A DNA stretch of 64,000 nt from JANQKX01 sp039028695 (GTDB lineage: Bacteria > Pseudomonadota > Alphaproteobacteria > Kiloniellales > Kiloniellaceae): positions 1 to 64,000 of the forward strand of contig JBCCHN010000003.1 of assembly GCA_039028695.1 (NCBI GenBank). The letters are read 5' to 3'. Each line of letters begins with the position of its first letter. Position 1 is the stretch's first letter. Positions 42,504-51,593 of this stretch are shown piece by piece. The notes below the pieces were generated by a model. It was not told where the DNA came from, did no database searches, and saw only the letters and a program-made list of their open reading frames with translations. Position numbers and translations under genes: made by a program.

Positions 42504-43604
42504 GTGGTTGGGATGGTCTCAAAGAAATCTGGCGGCGGATCCTGCGGGCGATCTTGGCGCTCCGCTCAGGTGGCGGCCGGTCTGGTGGCGGTTTGCGGCC
42601 TAGCTCTGTTGGCTTGGCCCGCGGTCGGCCTGGCGGACAGCGATAGCTTCATGTCGCCCATGGGCCACATCGCGGCCGAACAAAAATCCCACTTTATCTG
42701 GGTGACCCTCTTGACCATGGTCGCGGTGGCGCCGGTCTTGATCCTGCTGCCCCTGATCCTGCTGCGCTATCGCCGGCGCAGGGCGGATGGCCAAGGAGCA
42801 CCCGGCAAAGGCGGCGCCTTTCGCCCGAACTGGGAATTCTCCCTGCCTCTGGAAATCACCATGTGGGGCCTGCCGATCCTTTTGATCATTGTGATGTCGG
42901 TGGGCTTGTGGAACTCGACTCACCAGCTGGATCCCTATCGCCCGATTGAGGCAGTGGGGGAGGCGGAGGGCGACGTGGGCCCGCCGGTGCGGGTCCAGGT
43001 GGTGGGCCTGGACTGGAAATGGCTGTTCATCTACCCGGATCTGGGCATCGCCAGCGTGGGGGAAATGGCCGTGCCGGTGGGGCGGCCCGTGGCCATGACC
43101 TTGACCACGGACACGGTGATGCAATCCTTCATCATCTCGGCCCTGGCCGGTCAGATCTATGCCATGCCCGGCATGACCACCGAGCTGCACGTGATGGCCG
43201 ATCAGCCAGGCAATTTTCAGGGCGAGAACATGCAATACAACGGCAACGGCTTCGTGGATCAGAAATTCGTCACCAAGGCCCTGCCGTCGGCGGATTTCGA
43301 GTCTTGGGTGGCTAAGGTGAGCGCTGACGGCGTCGCCCTGGACGAGCGGGCCTACAACACCCTGGCCGTTCAGGGCAGCCGGGCCCAGGCCCACCAGGCC
43401 CTGGCCAGCGATGCCATGCCGGCGGACGCGATCTACTTCACCCTGCCCGATGCCATGCTGTTCTCCAAGATCGTCGGGCGTTACCACAGCGGCGCCCCCC
43501 TGGCTCTTGATGAACAGCCGGGCACCCCGGCCTTTGCGGCCTCTGTGGAAGGGGCGGTCGATGGGGCTGGTGAGGCGTCTGAGGCAGAGGAGGGTGTCCA
43601 ATGA
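42504..43604 (+). CDS. cyoA: Quinol oxidase subunit II (CyoA-like)
   Basis: 366 residues from the GTG at 42504; the ATG at 42513 is also possible. An N-terminal signal (VAVCGLALLAWPAVGLA), two membrane segments (near 60–85 and 110–130) and a periplasmic cupredoxin domain with VVGLDWKWLFIYPDLGIAS. The CuA ligands of cytochrome c oxidase (CxxxC in the loop) are absent: the region reads AMPGMTTELHVMADQPG. Hence it takes electrons from quinol, not cytochrome c. Overlaps cyoB by four bases. The C-terminus has an acidic tail. Confidence 0.93.
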   Translation: MVGMVSKKSGGGSCGRSWRSAQVAAGLVAVCGLALLAWPAVGLADSDSFMSPMGHIAAEQKSHFIWVTLLTMVAVAPVLILLPLILLRYRRRRADGQGAPGKGGAFRPNWEFSLPLEITMWGLPILLIIVMSVGLWNSTHQLDPYRPIEAVGEAEGDVGPPVRVQVVGLDWKWLFIYPDLGIASVGEMAVPVGRPVAMTLTTDTVMQSFIISALAGQIYAMPGMTTELHVMADQPGNFQGENMQYNGNGFVDQKFVTKALPSADFESWVAKVSADGVALDERAYNTLAVQGSRAQAHQALASDAMPADAIYFTLPDAMLFSKIVGRYHSGAPLALDEQPGTPAFAASVEGAVDGAGEASEAEEGVQ

Positions 43605-45739
43605 CCCTGTCGGACATCTTCGGGCGCTTGAGTCTGGATTCCTTACCCTTTGTGACCTTTTTGTTGGACCCTAGCCTGAACGAGGCCATCGCCAGCGGGG
43701 CCGGTGGCGTGGTGGTGCTGGGCGGTCTGGTGGTTTTCATCGGGCTGACCAAGTACCGTCTTTGGGGACCCCTCTGGCGGGATTGGCTGACCAGCACCGA
43801 TCACAAAAAGATCGGCATCATGTACATCGTCTTTGCCCTGGTGATGATGACCCGCGGGGTGATCGAGGGCGTGGTCATGCGCACCCAGCAAGCCTTCGGC
43901 CTGGACGGGGGCTTTTTGGCGGCGGATCACTTTGCCCAGCTCTTTAGCACCCACGGCACCATCATGATCTTTTTTGTGGCCATGCCTTTTGTGGCCGGTT
44001 TCATCAACTATGTGATGCCGCTTCAGATCGGCGCCCGTGACGTGGCCTTTCCGGTGATGAACCAGATCAGCCTGGGTCTGACCGTGGCCAGCGGCGTGAT
44101 GTTGATGGTGTCCCTGGTGGTGGGCAAGTTCTCCACCGGCGGCTGGTCCGCCTATCCGCCCTATACAGGTGCCGCCTTCAATCCGGGGGTGGGGCCGGAT
44201 TATTGGATCTGGGCGATCGTGGTCTCGGGGGTGGCCAGCACCTTGAGCGGAATTAATTTCGCCACCACCATTTATAAGATGCGCGCGCCGGGCATGACCT
44301 TCATGCGGATGCCGCTTTTCACCTGGACCGTGGTCTGCGCCTCGATCCTAATGATCTTTGCCCTGCCGCCGCTCAACGCCGCCGCCTTGCTGCTGGGCTT
44401 GGACCGTTATATGGACTTCCACTTTTTCACCAACGATCTGGGCGGCAACATGATGAACTATGCCAATCTCTTTTGGCTGTTCGGCCATCCGGAGGTTTAT
44501 CTTCTGGTGCTGCCCGCCTATGGCATTTTCTCGGAGGTCTTTTCTACCTATTCGGCCAAGCGCCTTTACGGCTATCCCTCGCTGGTCATCGCCACCATGA
44601 GCATTGCGGTTCTGTCCTTTACCGTTTGGCTGCATCACTTTTTCACCATGGGGCAGAGCGCTCTGATCAACGCTGCCTTCGGCATCGCCACCATGCTGAT
44701 TGCCGTGCCCACGGGGGTGAAGGTCTATGACTGGATGGCGACCCTCTATCGCGGTCGCATTCGCTTTTCCGTGCCCATGATCTACGGCATCGGCTTTTTG
44801 GTGCTCTTCGTGATCGGCGGCCTGACGGGCGTGATCCTGGCGAATCCGACCATCGACTACCAGGTGCACAATTCTCTTTTCTTGGTGGCTCACTTCCACA
44901 ACGTGCTCATTCCCGGCGTGCTCTTCGGCTTGCTGGCGGGCTACAGCTACTGGTTCCCCAAGGCCTTTGGCTTCCGCTTGAACGAAAAGCTCGGCCGGCG
45001 CGCGGCCTTGCTCTGGATCGTCGGTTTTACCGTGACCTTCTTCCCGCTTTATTTTGTCGGGCTAATGGGCATGCCACGCCGCTCCTTCTCTTATGCCGAT
45101 CCGGCCTTCGTGCCCTATATGATTGTCGCGGTGATTGGCGCCTTTTGCATCTTCTCGGCCTTGATGACAATGCTGTGGCAGCTCAAGGTTAGTATCGCGG
45201 AGCGGGACCAAAACCGGGTGCCCATCGGCGACCCCTGGGACGGACGCACCTTGGAATGGTCCATTCCCGCGCCGCCGCCCGAATACAATTTCGCCATTGT
45301 CCCCGATGTAAAGGAAAGGGATGACTTTGCCGAGGCCAAGGTCGCCGGACAGGCCTATCAGCCCCACGGTGCTTATGAAGATATCGAAGTACCCAAAAAC
45401 ACACCCATCGGCATTTTGCTGTGTGTGCTCAGCGGCGTCTGGATGTTCGCGCTGGTGTGGTGGATTTGGTGGCTGGCGATCGCCTCCACGCTCGCCATGC
45501 TTTTGGCGGTGATCGTCTGGAGCTTCGACATCCATAACGAGCGGGTCATCCCGGCCGAGGAAGTGCGCCGCGACCACGAGGCCTGGCTGAAACGCATCGG
45601 GGATACCCGACCCGTGAACCGGGATCATGAGCACGATCCCGCCAATCTGGGCCTGGCTCAGACAGAGTTAGGTCCGGAGCCCGAGGGAGAGTCGGCGCTC
45701 AATACCCAACAGGGCGCCCCACAGGGGGTCAAGCCATGA
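43601..45739 (+). CDS. cyoB: Cytochrome bo3-type quinol oxidase subunit I
   Basis: 712 residues, 14–15 membrane segments. The catalytic subunit carrying low-spin haem, high-spin haem and CuB. Seen: FSTHGTIMIFF (haem ligand His), the proton-channel and CuB block FWLFGHPEVYLLVLPAYG with the cross-linked His-Tyr, VWLHHFFTMGQ (CuB His pair), and VAHFHNVLIPG (haem ligands). It reduces oxygen to water and pumps protons. The extended N- and C-termini fit the CyoB type. Coupled to cyoA and cyoC by four-base overlaps. Confidence 0.97.
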   Translation: MTLSDIFGRLSLDSLPFVTFLLDPSLNEAIASGAGGVVVLGGLVVFIGLTKYRLWGPLWRDWLTSTDHKKIGIMYIVFALVMMTRGVIEGVVMRTQQAFGLDGGFLAADHFAQLFSTHGTIMIFFVAMPFVAGFINYVMPLQIGARDVAFPVMNQISLGLTVASGVMLMVSLVVGKFSTGGWSAYPPYTGAAFNPGVGPDYWIWAIVVSGVASTLSGINFATTIYKMRAPGMTFMRMPLFTWTVVCASILMIFALPPLNAAALLLGLDRYMDFHFFTNDLGGNMMNYANLFWLFGHPEVYLLVLPAYGIFSEVFSTYSAKRLYGYPSLVIATMSIAVLSFTVWLHHFFTMGQSALINAAFGIATMLIAVPTGVKVYDWMATLYRGRIRFSVPMIYGIGFLVLFVIGGLTGVILANPTIDYQVHNSLFLVAHFHNVLIPGVLFGLLAGYSYWFPKAFGFRLNEKLGRRAALLWIVGFTVTFFPLYFVGLMGMPRRSFSYADPAFVPYMIVAVIGAFCIFSALMTMLWQLKVSIAERDQNRVPIGDPWDGRTLEWSIPAPPPEYNFAIVPDVKERDDFAEAKVAGQAYQPHGAYEDIEVPKNTPIGILLCVLSGVWMFALVWWIWWLAIASTLAMLLAVIVWSFDIHNERVIPAEEVRRDHEAWLKRIGDTRPVNRDHEHDPANLGLAQTELGPEPEGESALNTQQGAPQGVKP

Positions 45740-46368
45740 GCCAGACGGACAGCAACCTGCATCCCGGACTCAACTTGGTTGGCCATCCCGACGTTCACCA
45801 CGACTCCTCCGGAACGATCATTTTCGGCTTCTGGGTTTTCTTAATGAGCGACCTGGTCTTTTTCGGGGTCATGTTCGCTATTTACATTACCATGATTGGC
45901 GCGACCGCGGGTGGACCGGGACCGCGAGAGCTTTTCGACTTCACCTCGCTTGGCCTGCAAACCGCGGCCCTGCTGGTCAGCAGCCTGACCGCGGGGATGG
46001 CCTCCCTGGCCCTGAAATACGAGCAGGGTCGAACCCGGCTGGTCGGCTGGCTGTTGCTCACCTTGGTGTTGGGGATCGCTTTCCTGGTTCTTGAGGTGCG
46101 GGACTTCCTGTCCATGGTCGCCCAAGGCGGCGGACCTTGGCGCAGCGGCTATCTCTCGGCCTTTTTCGGTCTGGTGCCCTTGCACGGGCTGCATGTCACC
46201 ATGGGCTGCGTGTGGCTCGTCGTGTTGCTTTTTCAGATGCAGATCTTCGGGCTCGTTCCCGTGGTCAAGACCCGGCTGATGCGCTTTGCACTCTTTTGGC
46301 ATTTCCTGGATCTGATCTGGGTCGGCATTTTCTCGGTGGTCTATTTTGGAGGCTGGGTCTATGGATAA
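45736..46368 (+). CDS. cyoC: Cytochrome bo3-type quinol oxidase subunit III
   Basis: 210 residues with five membrane segments, the usual length of CyoC. GFWVFLMSDLVFFGVMFAIY is the conserved first block and PLHGLHVTMGCVWL a later one. A structural subunit that stabilises the proton path of subunit I. Starts in the stop of cyoB; its end overlaps the cyoD start by eight bases. Confidence 0.96.
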   Translation: MSQTDSNLHPGLNLVGHPDVHHDSSGTIIFGFWVFLMSDLVFFGVMFAIYITMIGATAGGPGPRELFDFTSLGLQTAALLVSSLTAGMASLALKYEQGRTRLVGWLLLTLVLGIAFLVLEVRDFLSMVAQGGGPWRSGYLSAFFGLVPLHGLHVTMGCVWLVVLLFQMQIFGLVPVVKTRLMRFALFWHFLDLIWVGIFSVVYFGGWVYG

Positions 46369-46690
46369 GAATGCCGCTTACCGCCGGGACCTGCGTCTTT
46401 ACCTGATCGGTTTTGCCTTGGCCGTCGTCTTGACCGTGGCTGCCTTTGCGGTGGCCCTGAGCGGTGCCTTTGGCGCCGGGACGACCCTGGCCATCGTCGG
46501 CATCTTAGGGCTTGTGCAACTGGTCGTGCACCTGCGCTATTTCCTCCATATCGACCGCAGCCGGCAAAAACGTGAGGATCTGGATCTGGTCCTCTTCACC
46601 TCCCTGGTCGTCCTGATCATTGTGCTTGGCACCGTCTGGGTTCTAGGGGATTTGGCAACCCGCATGCATATGCACCACATGCATATGTAA
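46361..46690 (+). CDS. cyoD: Cytochrome bo3-type quinol oxidase subunit IV
   Basis: 109 residues from the ATG at 46361, three membrane segments. VQLVVHLRYFLHIDRS is the typical CyoD block. The C-terminus is rich in His and Met (RMHMHHMHM), which could touch copper. Last gene of cyoABCD; the haem O synthase gene cyoE that often follows is not here. Confidence 0.94.
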   Translation: MDKNAAYRRDLRLYLIGFALAVVLTVAAFAVALSGAFGAGTTLAIVGILGLVQLVVHLRYFLHIDRSRQKREDLDLVLFTSLVVLIIVLGTVWVLGDLATRMHMHHMHM

Positions 46691-46736
46691 TGGGTGCAGC
46701 GTCCGGCCGATCAGTGCCGTGTGAAGGGGTTTAGTT

Positions 46737-47174
46737 TTACCCCTGACGGACAAAGTGCACCGTGGCATAACCTGGTTGGCCACGGCCGCGGAAGCTCTTG
46801 GGCCAGGGCTTGGTCAGGTCCGGGCCGTTGTGGCAGATGATCAGGCGGTCCCCGTCCAAGGCGTAGATGCCCAGCCAGCGTCCGAAGCGCTCTTCGCTCT
46901 CGTGTTGATCGAAGGCGATCTTTGAACGGGCTCGTCCAGGGAGCAGTTCAAAGTGACCCCCGAACCGTACCTGGCCCCAATTGGTGACCTGGAAGCGATC
47001 CCCGGCGATGCGCAGGTGCTGGCCCATGGCATTTGCTACCCGTTGGCCCGAAATGGCGGCCTCCACGGCCAGCCAGGTGCCTTCCAGCTCGGTAACGGGC
47101 GAATTCATGGGACAAAGCTTGCCCTCGCCCAAAAGCGCCGCTGAGGTGTCGTCGATGGTTTGAGTTCTTTCCAT
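46737..47174 (-). CDS. TIGR03067-like small protein, copy 1
   Basis: 145 residues from the ATG at 47174, which has GGAGGA eight bases in front. LEGTWLAVEAAISGQ, FGGHFELLPG, GRWLGIYALDGDRLIIC and YATVHFVRQG follow the pattern of the TIGR03067 domain, a lipocalin-like beta-barrel of unknown role. No signal peptide, so probably cytoplasmic. It shares the same plan and the identical end VHFVRQG with the gene just upstream; the two are tandem duplicates that have diverged. Confidence 0.8.
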   Translation of the reverse strand: MERTQTIDDTSAALLGEGKLCPMNSPVTELEGTWLAVEAAISGQRVANAMGQHLRIAGDRFQVTNWGQVRFGGHFELLPGRARSKIAFDQHESEERFGRWLGIYALDGDRLIICHNGPDLTKPWPKSFRGRGQPGYATVHFVRQG

Positions 47175-47217
47175 GTCCAAATCCTCCGTTAGCAATCCAA
47201 TTCCAGGTAGGCGTGTT

Positions 47218-47679
47218 TTACCCTTGGCGAACAAAGTGAACCGTCACGTATCCCTCCTTGCTCCACTCGGCAAAGCTGATCGGGCGTCGTTTCGTCATAG
47301 CGGCTGAGTTGTCAACGATGGTCAGGGCGTTTCCGCTGCGCTCGTAGATTCCCTGCCAGGTTCCCATCAGGGTTTCACTGGCGGTTTGATGAAAGCGGAT
47401 GCGCGCCGGATCATCTTCGGCCTCGGTCATGGGGTCCAAGCTGAAGGTTCCCCCATAGCACAGGCGCCCGTCCTTGCTGATTTTGAAGCGGCGGTCGCGG
47501 AAGCTTAACCGCTGGCCGACAATCTGGGGTGCGGGTTGCCCCGACACCGTGGCGGCCACCGCCATCCACACCCCTTCAAGTTCGGTCTCGGGCCCGGACA
47601 GGGGTTGTACCGTCGTGAGCGCGGTTCCGCATTCCAGTGTGGTGCGCTGCTGATCCGTCGTGTTGATTACGCGATCCAT
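47218..47679 (-). CDS. TIGR03067-like small protein, copy 2
   Basis: 153 residues. LEGVWMAVAATVSGQ, CYGGTFSLDP, MGTWQGIYERSGNALTIVD and VTVHFVRQG match the neighbouring copy. The start ATG has AAGGAGGA upstream. It lies 43 bases before copy 1 on the same strand and is the first gene of the pair. Function unknown. Confidence 0.8.
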   Translation of the reverse strand: MDRVINTTDQQRTTLECGTALTTVQPLSGPETELEGVWMAVAATVSGQPAPQIVGQRLSFRDRRFKISKDGRLCYGGTFSLDPMTEAEDDPARIRFHQTASETLMGTWQGIYERSGNALTIVDNSAAMTKRRPISFAEWSKEGYVTVHFVRQG

Positions 47680-47870
47680 GGCTCATCCTCCTTAAAAACG
47701 TCCTCAAGGTGGATGTGCGATTCCGGTCTTGCCGCGCCGTGGCCATAAGATGAACTCGAGTTAATCCAAGTCTCTTTTCGAACTTTATGACCGATCGGAC
47801 GATGAGTTTGGGCCCATTTGGAACATGATTAAGACCGGTAAGGAGCACTCGCGAGACCTGGCCTGGGCGG

Positions 47871-49061
47871 CTATTCCTCGTTCGACGATCTCGTGCCAGT
47901 CTTTGATGGGAGCTGGGAGCCTTTCTCGACGGCCTGACCTTTGGAGAGCTGTTTGGTGATCGCGGATCTTACGAAATAGGGTAGCCGATAAAAAATAGTG
48001 CGCAGGAATACAAAAAAGGTCTTGTAAAAGGAGATACAGCGACCCACCAAGGAGTCTGGAACTAAATAACCCTTTATGGGAACTGACTTGTCGGTCCAAG
48101 CCAATTTATAGCCTTGAATTCCGGGACCGAAATCCAGTTCGTGGAAGCCCTTGTCAAAGGCCCATTTGTAATCGGCTTCCTCTAGAATATTGCCTGGCCC
48201 GTACTGCTTCCAGTCATGGTCATAGGTGACGAAGATGAGCTGCATTACCTTGCCACAAATGGCGCTGTAACTTGCCGCGACTATTCGGTCGCCCACTTTC
48301 AACAATCGGACAAACAGGATTTTTTGCGCCAATCCCGGATCAAAAAGGCCAATCGACCATTGTCGGAAGTTGGGCGAAAAAGCGTAGTTTACGACCTTTC
48401 CATGGCGCACGCCCCAGTCGGATTTGTGTTTGGCTATCCAGTCGAATGCCTGTGCCATCTCGGATTCAGTGTGGACCTGGACAATTTCTATGTCCCCTTT
48501 TTCGGCAAGCCGGCGGTAACAACGGCGGCGCTCGCGGCGGAAACGGGAAGAATGGGTTTGGTTGTAAAGACTGTCCCAATCCGGATGGCCGCACAAAGGC
48601 ATCCTCAGCACATCGTTGCCGGCCACGACCTTATAATTGGACTGTTTTATAACCTGCACCAAAATGGAATCGTCGCTTACATAGCCAAGGTCAAATAGAT
48701 CTGCCGAGACGACCTTCTTGATGTAGGACCATGCCTTCTTGGCTGAATCTAGCTGATCGAGCGACGGATCGATCAGCAGGTCCGTGTAATTATTGTAAGG
48801 GCCGGCGCTGAGTATTTTTCCCAGGCGCCAAAAGAGGCGGTGAAAAACGACCATCGGAAATACGAGAACTAACCGGCCCTGATCCCGGCCCACGACAACC
48901 GCCAATTCGCCGGAACCATTTTGATAGAACTCTTTCCAGGCGCCAAAGGCATAGGGAAATGTCTGATTGTAGTGATATCGATCGCATCTATCACAGAGGG
49001 CAGACCATTCGGTTTCGAGCTCTGAAAGTCCTTGCACGGTCTTTACGAGGCTTAGGTCCAT
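47871..49061 (-). CDS. CelD/FemAB-like GNAT-fold acyltransferase, copy 1
   Basis: 396 residues. The plan fits the BcsL/CelD-type acetyltransferase domain (PF13480-like): an N-terminal half with GELAVVVGRDQGRLVLVFPMVVFHR and LSAGPYNNYTDLLIDPS, a basic block SSRFRRERRRCYRRLAEKGDIEI, then KSDWGVRHGK, LFVRLLKVGDRIVAASYSA and DFGPGIQGYKLAWTD. Such proteins often modify capsule or lipid-linked sugars. The C-terminal 50 residues are basic and Ser-rich. AT-rich codon use and a near neighbour copy suggest local duplication after transfer. Confidence 0.82.
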   Translation of the reverse strand: MDLSLVKTVQGLSELETEWSALCDRCDRYHYNQTFPYAFGAWKEFYQNGSGELAVVVGRDQGRLVLVFPMVVFHRLFWRLGKILSAGPYNNYTDLLIDPSLDQLDSAKKAWSYIKKVVSADLFDLGYVSDDSILVQVIKQSNYKVVAGNDVLRMPLCGHPDWDSLYNQTHSSRFRRERRRCYRRLAEKGDIEIVQVHTESEMAQAFDWIAKHKSDWGVRHGKVVNYAFSPNFRQWSIGLFDPGLAQKILFVRLLKVGDRIVAASYSAICGKVMQLIFVTYDHDWKQYGPGNILEEADYKWAFDKGFHELDFGPGIQGYKLAWTDKSVPIKGYLVPDSLVGRCISFYKTFFVFLRTIFYRLPYFVRSAITKQLSKGQAVEKGSQLPSKTGTRSSNEE

Positions 49062-49245
49062 TAAATGGTCTTTGGTTCAAAATAAGGAAACGATTTACCG
49101 AGCGTCGATCAATATCAATTTGAAAAAATATGAGGATAGACTAATTTACATCATCCTCAAAATAAACATAATTTATTCACACAAATTAACCATCTGCTTG
49201 AGGCGATAGTTTTTGCCCGGGTCGATTGACCCGCTCTCTGTGAGC

Positions 49246-49500
49246 CTAACCTCCGGCTAAAATGAAGGCTCCTTCGCCAGAATGGGGGCTCAGCAATCGA
49301 GCCAGAAAAATTCTCGTTTGTTGGATGAAACCAGCTCGGATGAAATAGGCGCTGGTGTCGTCGTCAGAGGACAACTGATCGGTTCTCACGGTGCCCATTT
49401 CCTGCTTCCTGGCGTCCGGCTTCTTGGCTCCCTGCTTCTTGGCTTCTTGTTTCACGCGATTGAGGAGCGCGCTGGCGCAGCCGTGACGACGATGAGCTTG
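49246..49500 (-). pseudogene. C-terminal remnant of a GNAT acetyltransferase
   Basis: In a frame shifted from the copy 2 acyltransferase gene, the minus strand reads QAHRRHGCASALLNRVKQ, then an expanded KK/QGAKK repeat, then YFIRAGFIQQTRIFLARL. This lines up with the end of the intact GNAT at 51105–51593 (AHRRQRCASALIDHVKQ and CFARSGFILKREYLRL). The AcCoA-binding loop (RRxxCASAL) is kept but the N-terminal half is missing, so it is a broken gene whose 5' part was replaced by the acyltransferase gene. A tandem 9–15 base repeat at about 49410–49455 expanded inside it. Confidence 0.65.
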
Positions 49501-50635
49501 TCGGCTTTTGGCCAAGAAACAACTTTGCAACCGCCGATCTTATGGACATGGGCAGGCGGTAGAAGACAGTGCGCAGGAAAACCAATAGGGACCGGCAGAC
49601 CAAAAGGCAGCGCCCAATATTTGATTGGGGAATAAAATATAGTTTGGCGGTAATGGATTGGGCATCCCATTCCTTCTTATAGTTGTCTGTTCCCGGCCCG
49701 AAATCCAATTCCCTTATGCCGTTTTCAAAAGCCCATTGGAAATCTGCATCCATGAGAATGTTGCCCGGTCCATATTGCTTCCAATCGTAATCGTAGGTCG
49801 CAAAGATGAGCTGCATCAACTGTCCGCATACGGCATTATAACTGACGGCGATCGTCTGTCCGTTGATTTTCAACAGGCGAACGAAAAGAAATTGTTGTGC
49901 AAAACGTGGTGAATAAAGCGCCACGGAGAGGTCGCGAAATTTTTCTGAAACGGCGTATCTGACCATCTTGCCATGGCGCGCGCCCCAGTCGGACTTATAC
50001 TTGCACAGCCAATCGAAAGCATATTGCATCTCTGCTTCGGTCTTAACCTCCTCAATGGAGACCTCTCCTTTCTCCGCCAGTCTGCGGTAGCGGCGGCTGC
50101 GGCTGCGGCGAAATCGAGAGCTGTGGACACTTTTGTAATAGCTATCCCAGTCCTCATAGCCATCAAAACGAATATGAGATACGCTGTTGTCATGACCAAA
50201 GATCTTCAGATTTTCTCCGCCAATTGCGCCTAGCAGATCGGCGTCCTCTTTGACCGTGCCCAAATCGAAAAAGTCAACCTTCAGCGCCTCTTTGATGTAG
50301 GCCCACGCCTCTTGAGACGCCTTCCGTCGGTCGAGGGAAGGATCGATTAAAAAATCCGTGTAGTTATTGTAGGGTCCGGCGCTAAGCATTCGGCCGGTGC
50401 TCCAAAAAGCGCGCCGAAAGACAACCATCGGAAACACGAGGACCAATCGTCCGTCCTCGCGACCGATCAAAACCGCCAGTTCGCCCGCGTTGTCTCGATC
50501 ATAAGTCATCCAGGTGCAATGAATGTATGAAAATGTCTGATTGTACAAAAAATGATCTGATCTATTACAGAGGGCATGCCAGTCGGCTTCCAACTCTGAA
50601 AGTTCACTCTCAGTCTTTATCAGGTTTAGCTTCAT
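49364..50635 (-). CDS. CelD/FemAB-like GNAT-fold acyltransferase, copy 2 with aberrant tail
   Basis: 423 residues, the same fold and motifs as copy 1 (GELAVLIGREDGRLVLVFPM, LSAGPYNNYTDFLIDPS, SSRFRRSRSRRYRRLAEKG, LFVRLLKINGQTIAVSYNA). The two copies are clear paralogues throughout. After KLFLGQKP the tail becomes a repetitive stretch (QEAG repeats) that is not shared with copy 1: it is encoded by DNA which, in another frame, resembles the end of a GNAT gene. The tail thus looks like an accident of fusion. The function of the main domain is probably kept. Confidence 0.82.
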   Translation of the reverse strand: MKLNLIKTESELSELEADWHALCNRSDHFLYNQTFSYIHCTWMTYDRDNAGELAVLIGREDGRLVLVFPMVVFRRAFWSTGRMLSAGPYNNYTDFLIDPSLDRRKASQEAWAYIKEALKVDFFDLGTVKEDADLLGAIGGENLKIFGHDNSVSHIRFDGYEDWDSYYKSVHSSRFRRSRSRRYRRLAEKGEVSIEEVKTEAEMQYAFDWLCKYKSDWGARHGKMVRYAVSEKFRDLSVALYSPRFAQQFLFVRLLKINGQTIAVSYNAVCGQLMQLIFATYDYDWKQYGPGNILMDADFQWAFENGIRELDFGPGTDNYKKEWDAQSITAKLYFIPQSNIGRCLLVCRSLLVFLRTVFYRLPMSIRSAVAKLFLGQKPTSSSSSRLRQRAPQSRETRSQEAGSQEAGRQEAGNGHRENRSVVL

Positions 50636-51104
50636 AATAAGGGAATTTGCTCGAGTTCACTTGTATTCAGCTAACCGATTAGCTCCAGTAATACCCGATA
50701 TTAGAAATCCGGTATATAAATTAGTAATAAAATTATAGTGAAAAAATTCTTAGTAGTGGGTTTTTGAATTTTCCCGAAATGATAGGTTCTCTTAGAAGAG
50801 GCCGATTCAGCGACCAGTTCGAGCCCCAGCAACCTTGGGAATATAGGACAATTTGGTTAACGGCCTCTTTTCACAGCCTCTTTTCGGGGATTTTCGCGCC
50901 GCAAGACTCTCGGAGGATCCTATTTCAGGAACCCGAATATCCCGCCGATCACACCGATCCGACGATGTGGTCTTTGGGCCGAGATGTTTAGGTATTATGG
51001 TTGAGAGATAGGAAACTTTTCTTTCCCCGGATACGGGCGGCGCACAGATTGCCGTCTCTACGGTTGTCCGCCTGACATGCGCTCCGTGCTGGCGTTCTTT
51101 AGAC
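50636..51104. other. AT-rich intergenic region
   Basis: About 470 bases between the copy 2 acyltransferase and the GNAT gene. It should contain the promoter of copy 2 on the minus strand near 50700–50760, where the sequence is very AT-rich. Open frames here (such as 50764–50991 plus) have no recognisable product. No RNA gene seen. Confidence 0.35.
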
Positions 51105-51593
51105 TCAGCAATCAAGCCTCAGGTATTCCCGTTTGAGGATAAAGCCCGACCGAGCGAAACAGGCACGGGCCGCGTCATTGAAGGACCAATGATCGATCCC
51201 CACCTCGCTGATACCCATTTTTTGCGCCGCCTGCTTCACATGATCGATCAGCGCGCTAGCGCACCTTTGACGGCGATGGGCGCGGGCGACGGTAAGCGCT
51301 TGGATGTAAACAAGACGCCGAGCCTGTTTGAAAAGGGTTTCGGGATGGCTTTGAACGCAATAAAGGCATAGGGCGACGGGTCGACCTTCCCGACAGGCCA
51401 AGATCAAGTCTTGATCCGCGCTCTCAAGAGTTTCGTGAAAAAAAGCCTCGAAACGGTTATCCCTTTGCGGCCATCGAAAGAAGGTGGGCTCCGCTGCCGC
51501 GTGCAGGGATTGGACCTCTTCGAAGAGGCCGTAAACTGCGCCTTGATCCCCTTCCCGTGCCGGGCGTATCTTGATGGTCTCTATCGGGGGCAT
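51105..51593 (-). CDS. GNAT family N-acetyltransferase
   Basis: 162 residues. IRPAREGDQGAVYGLFEEV is the usual GNAT start, VYIQALTVARAHRRQRCASALIDHV carries the acetyl-CoA loop (R-R-x-x-x-A), and the end FNDAARACFARSGFILKREY is the common C-terminal strand-helix block. Its 5' end overlaps the sulfotransferase stop by 13 bases, so it is cotranscribed as the downstream gene. The substrate is unknown. Confidence 0.92.
   Translation of the reverse strand: MPPIETIKIRPAREGDQGAVYGLFEEVQSLHAAAEPTFFRWPQRDNRFEAFFHETLESADQDLILACREGRPVALCLYCVQSHPETLFKQARRLVYIQALTVARAHRRQRCASALIDHVKQAAQKMGISEVGIDHWSFNDAARACFARSGFILKREYLRLDC

Noticed and set aside
42600..43601. 333-codon minus-strand frame opposite cyoA
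   Set aside because: His/Gln/Gly-rich shadow of cyoA; no ribosome binding site or family match.
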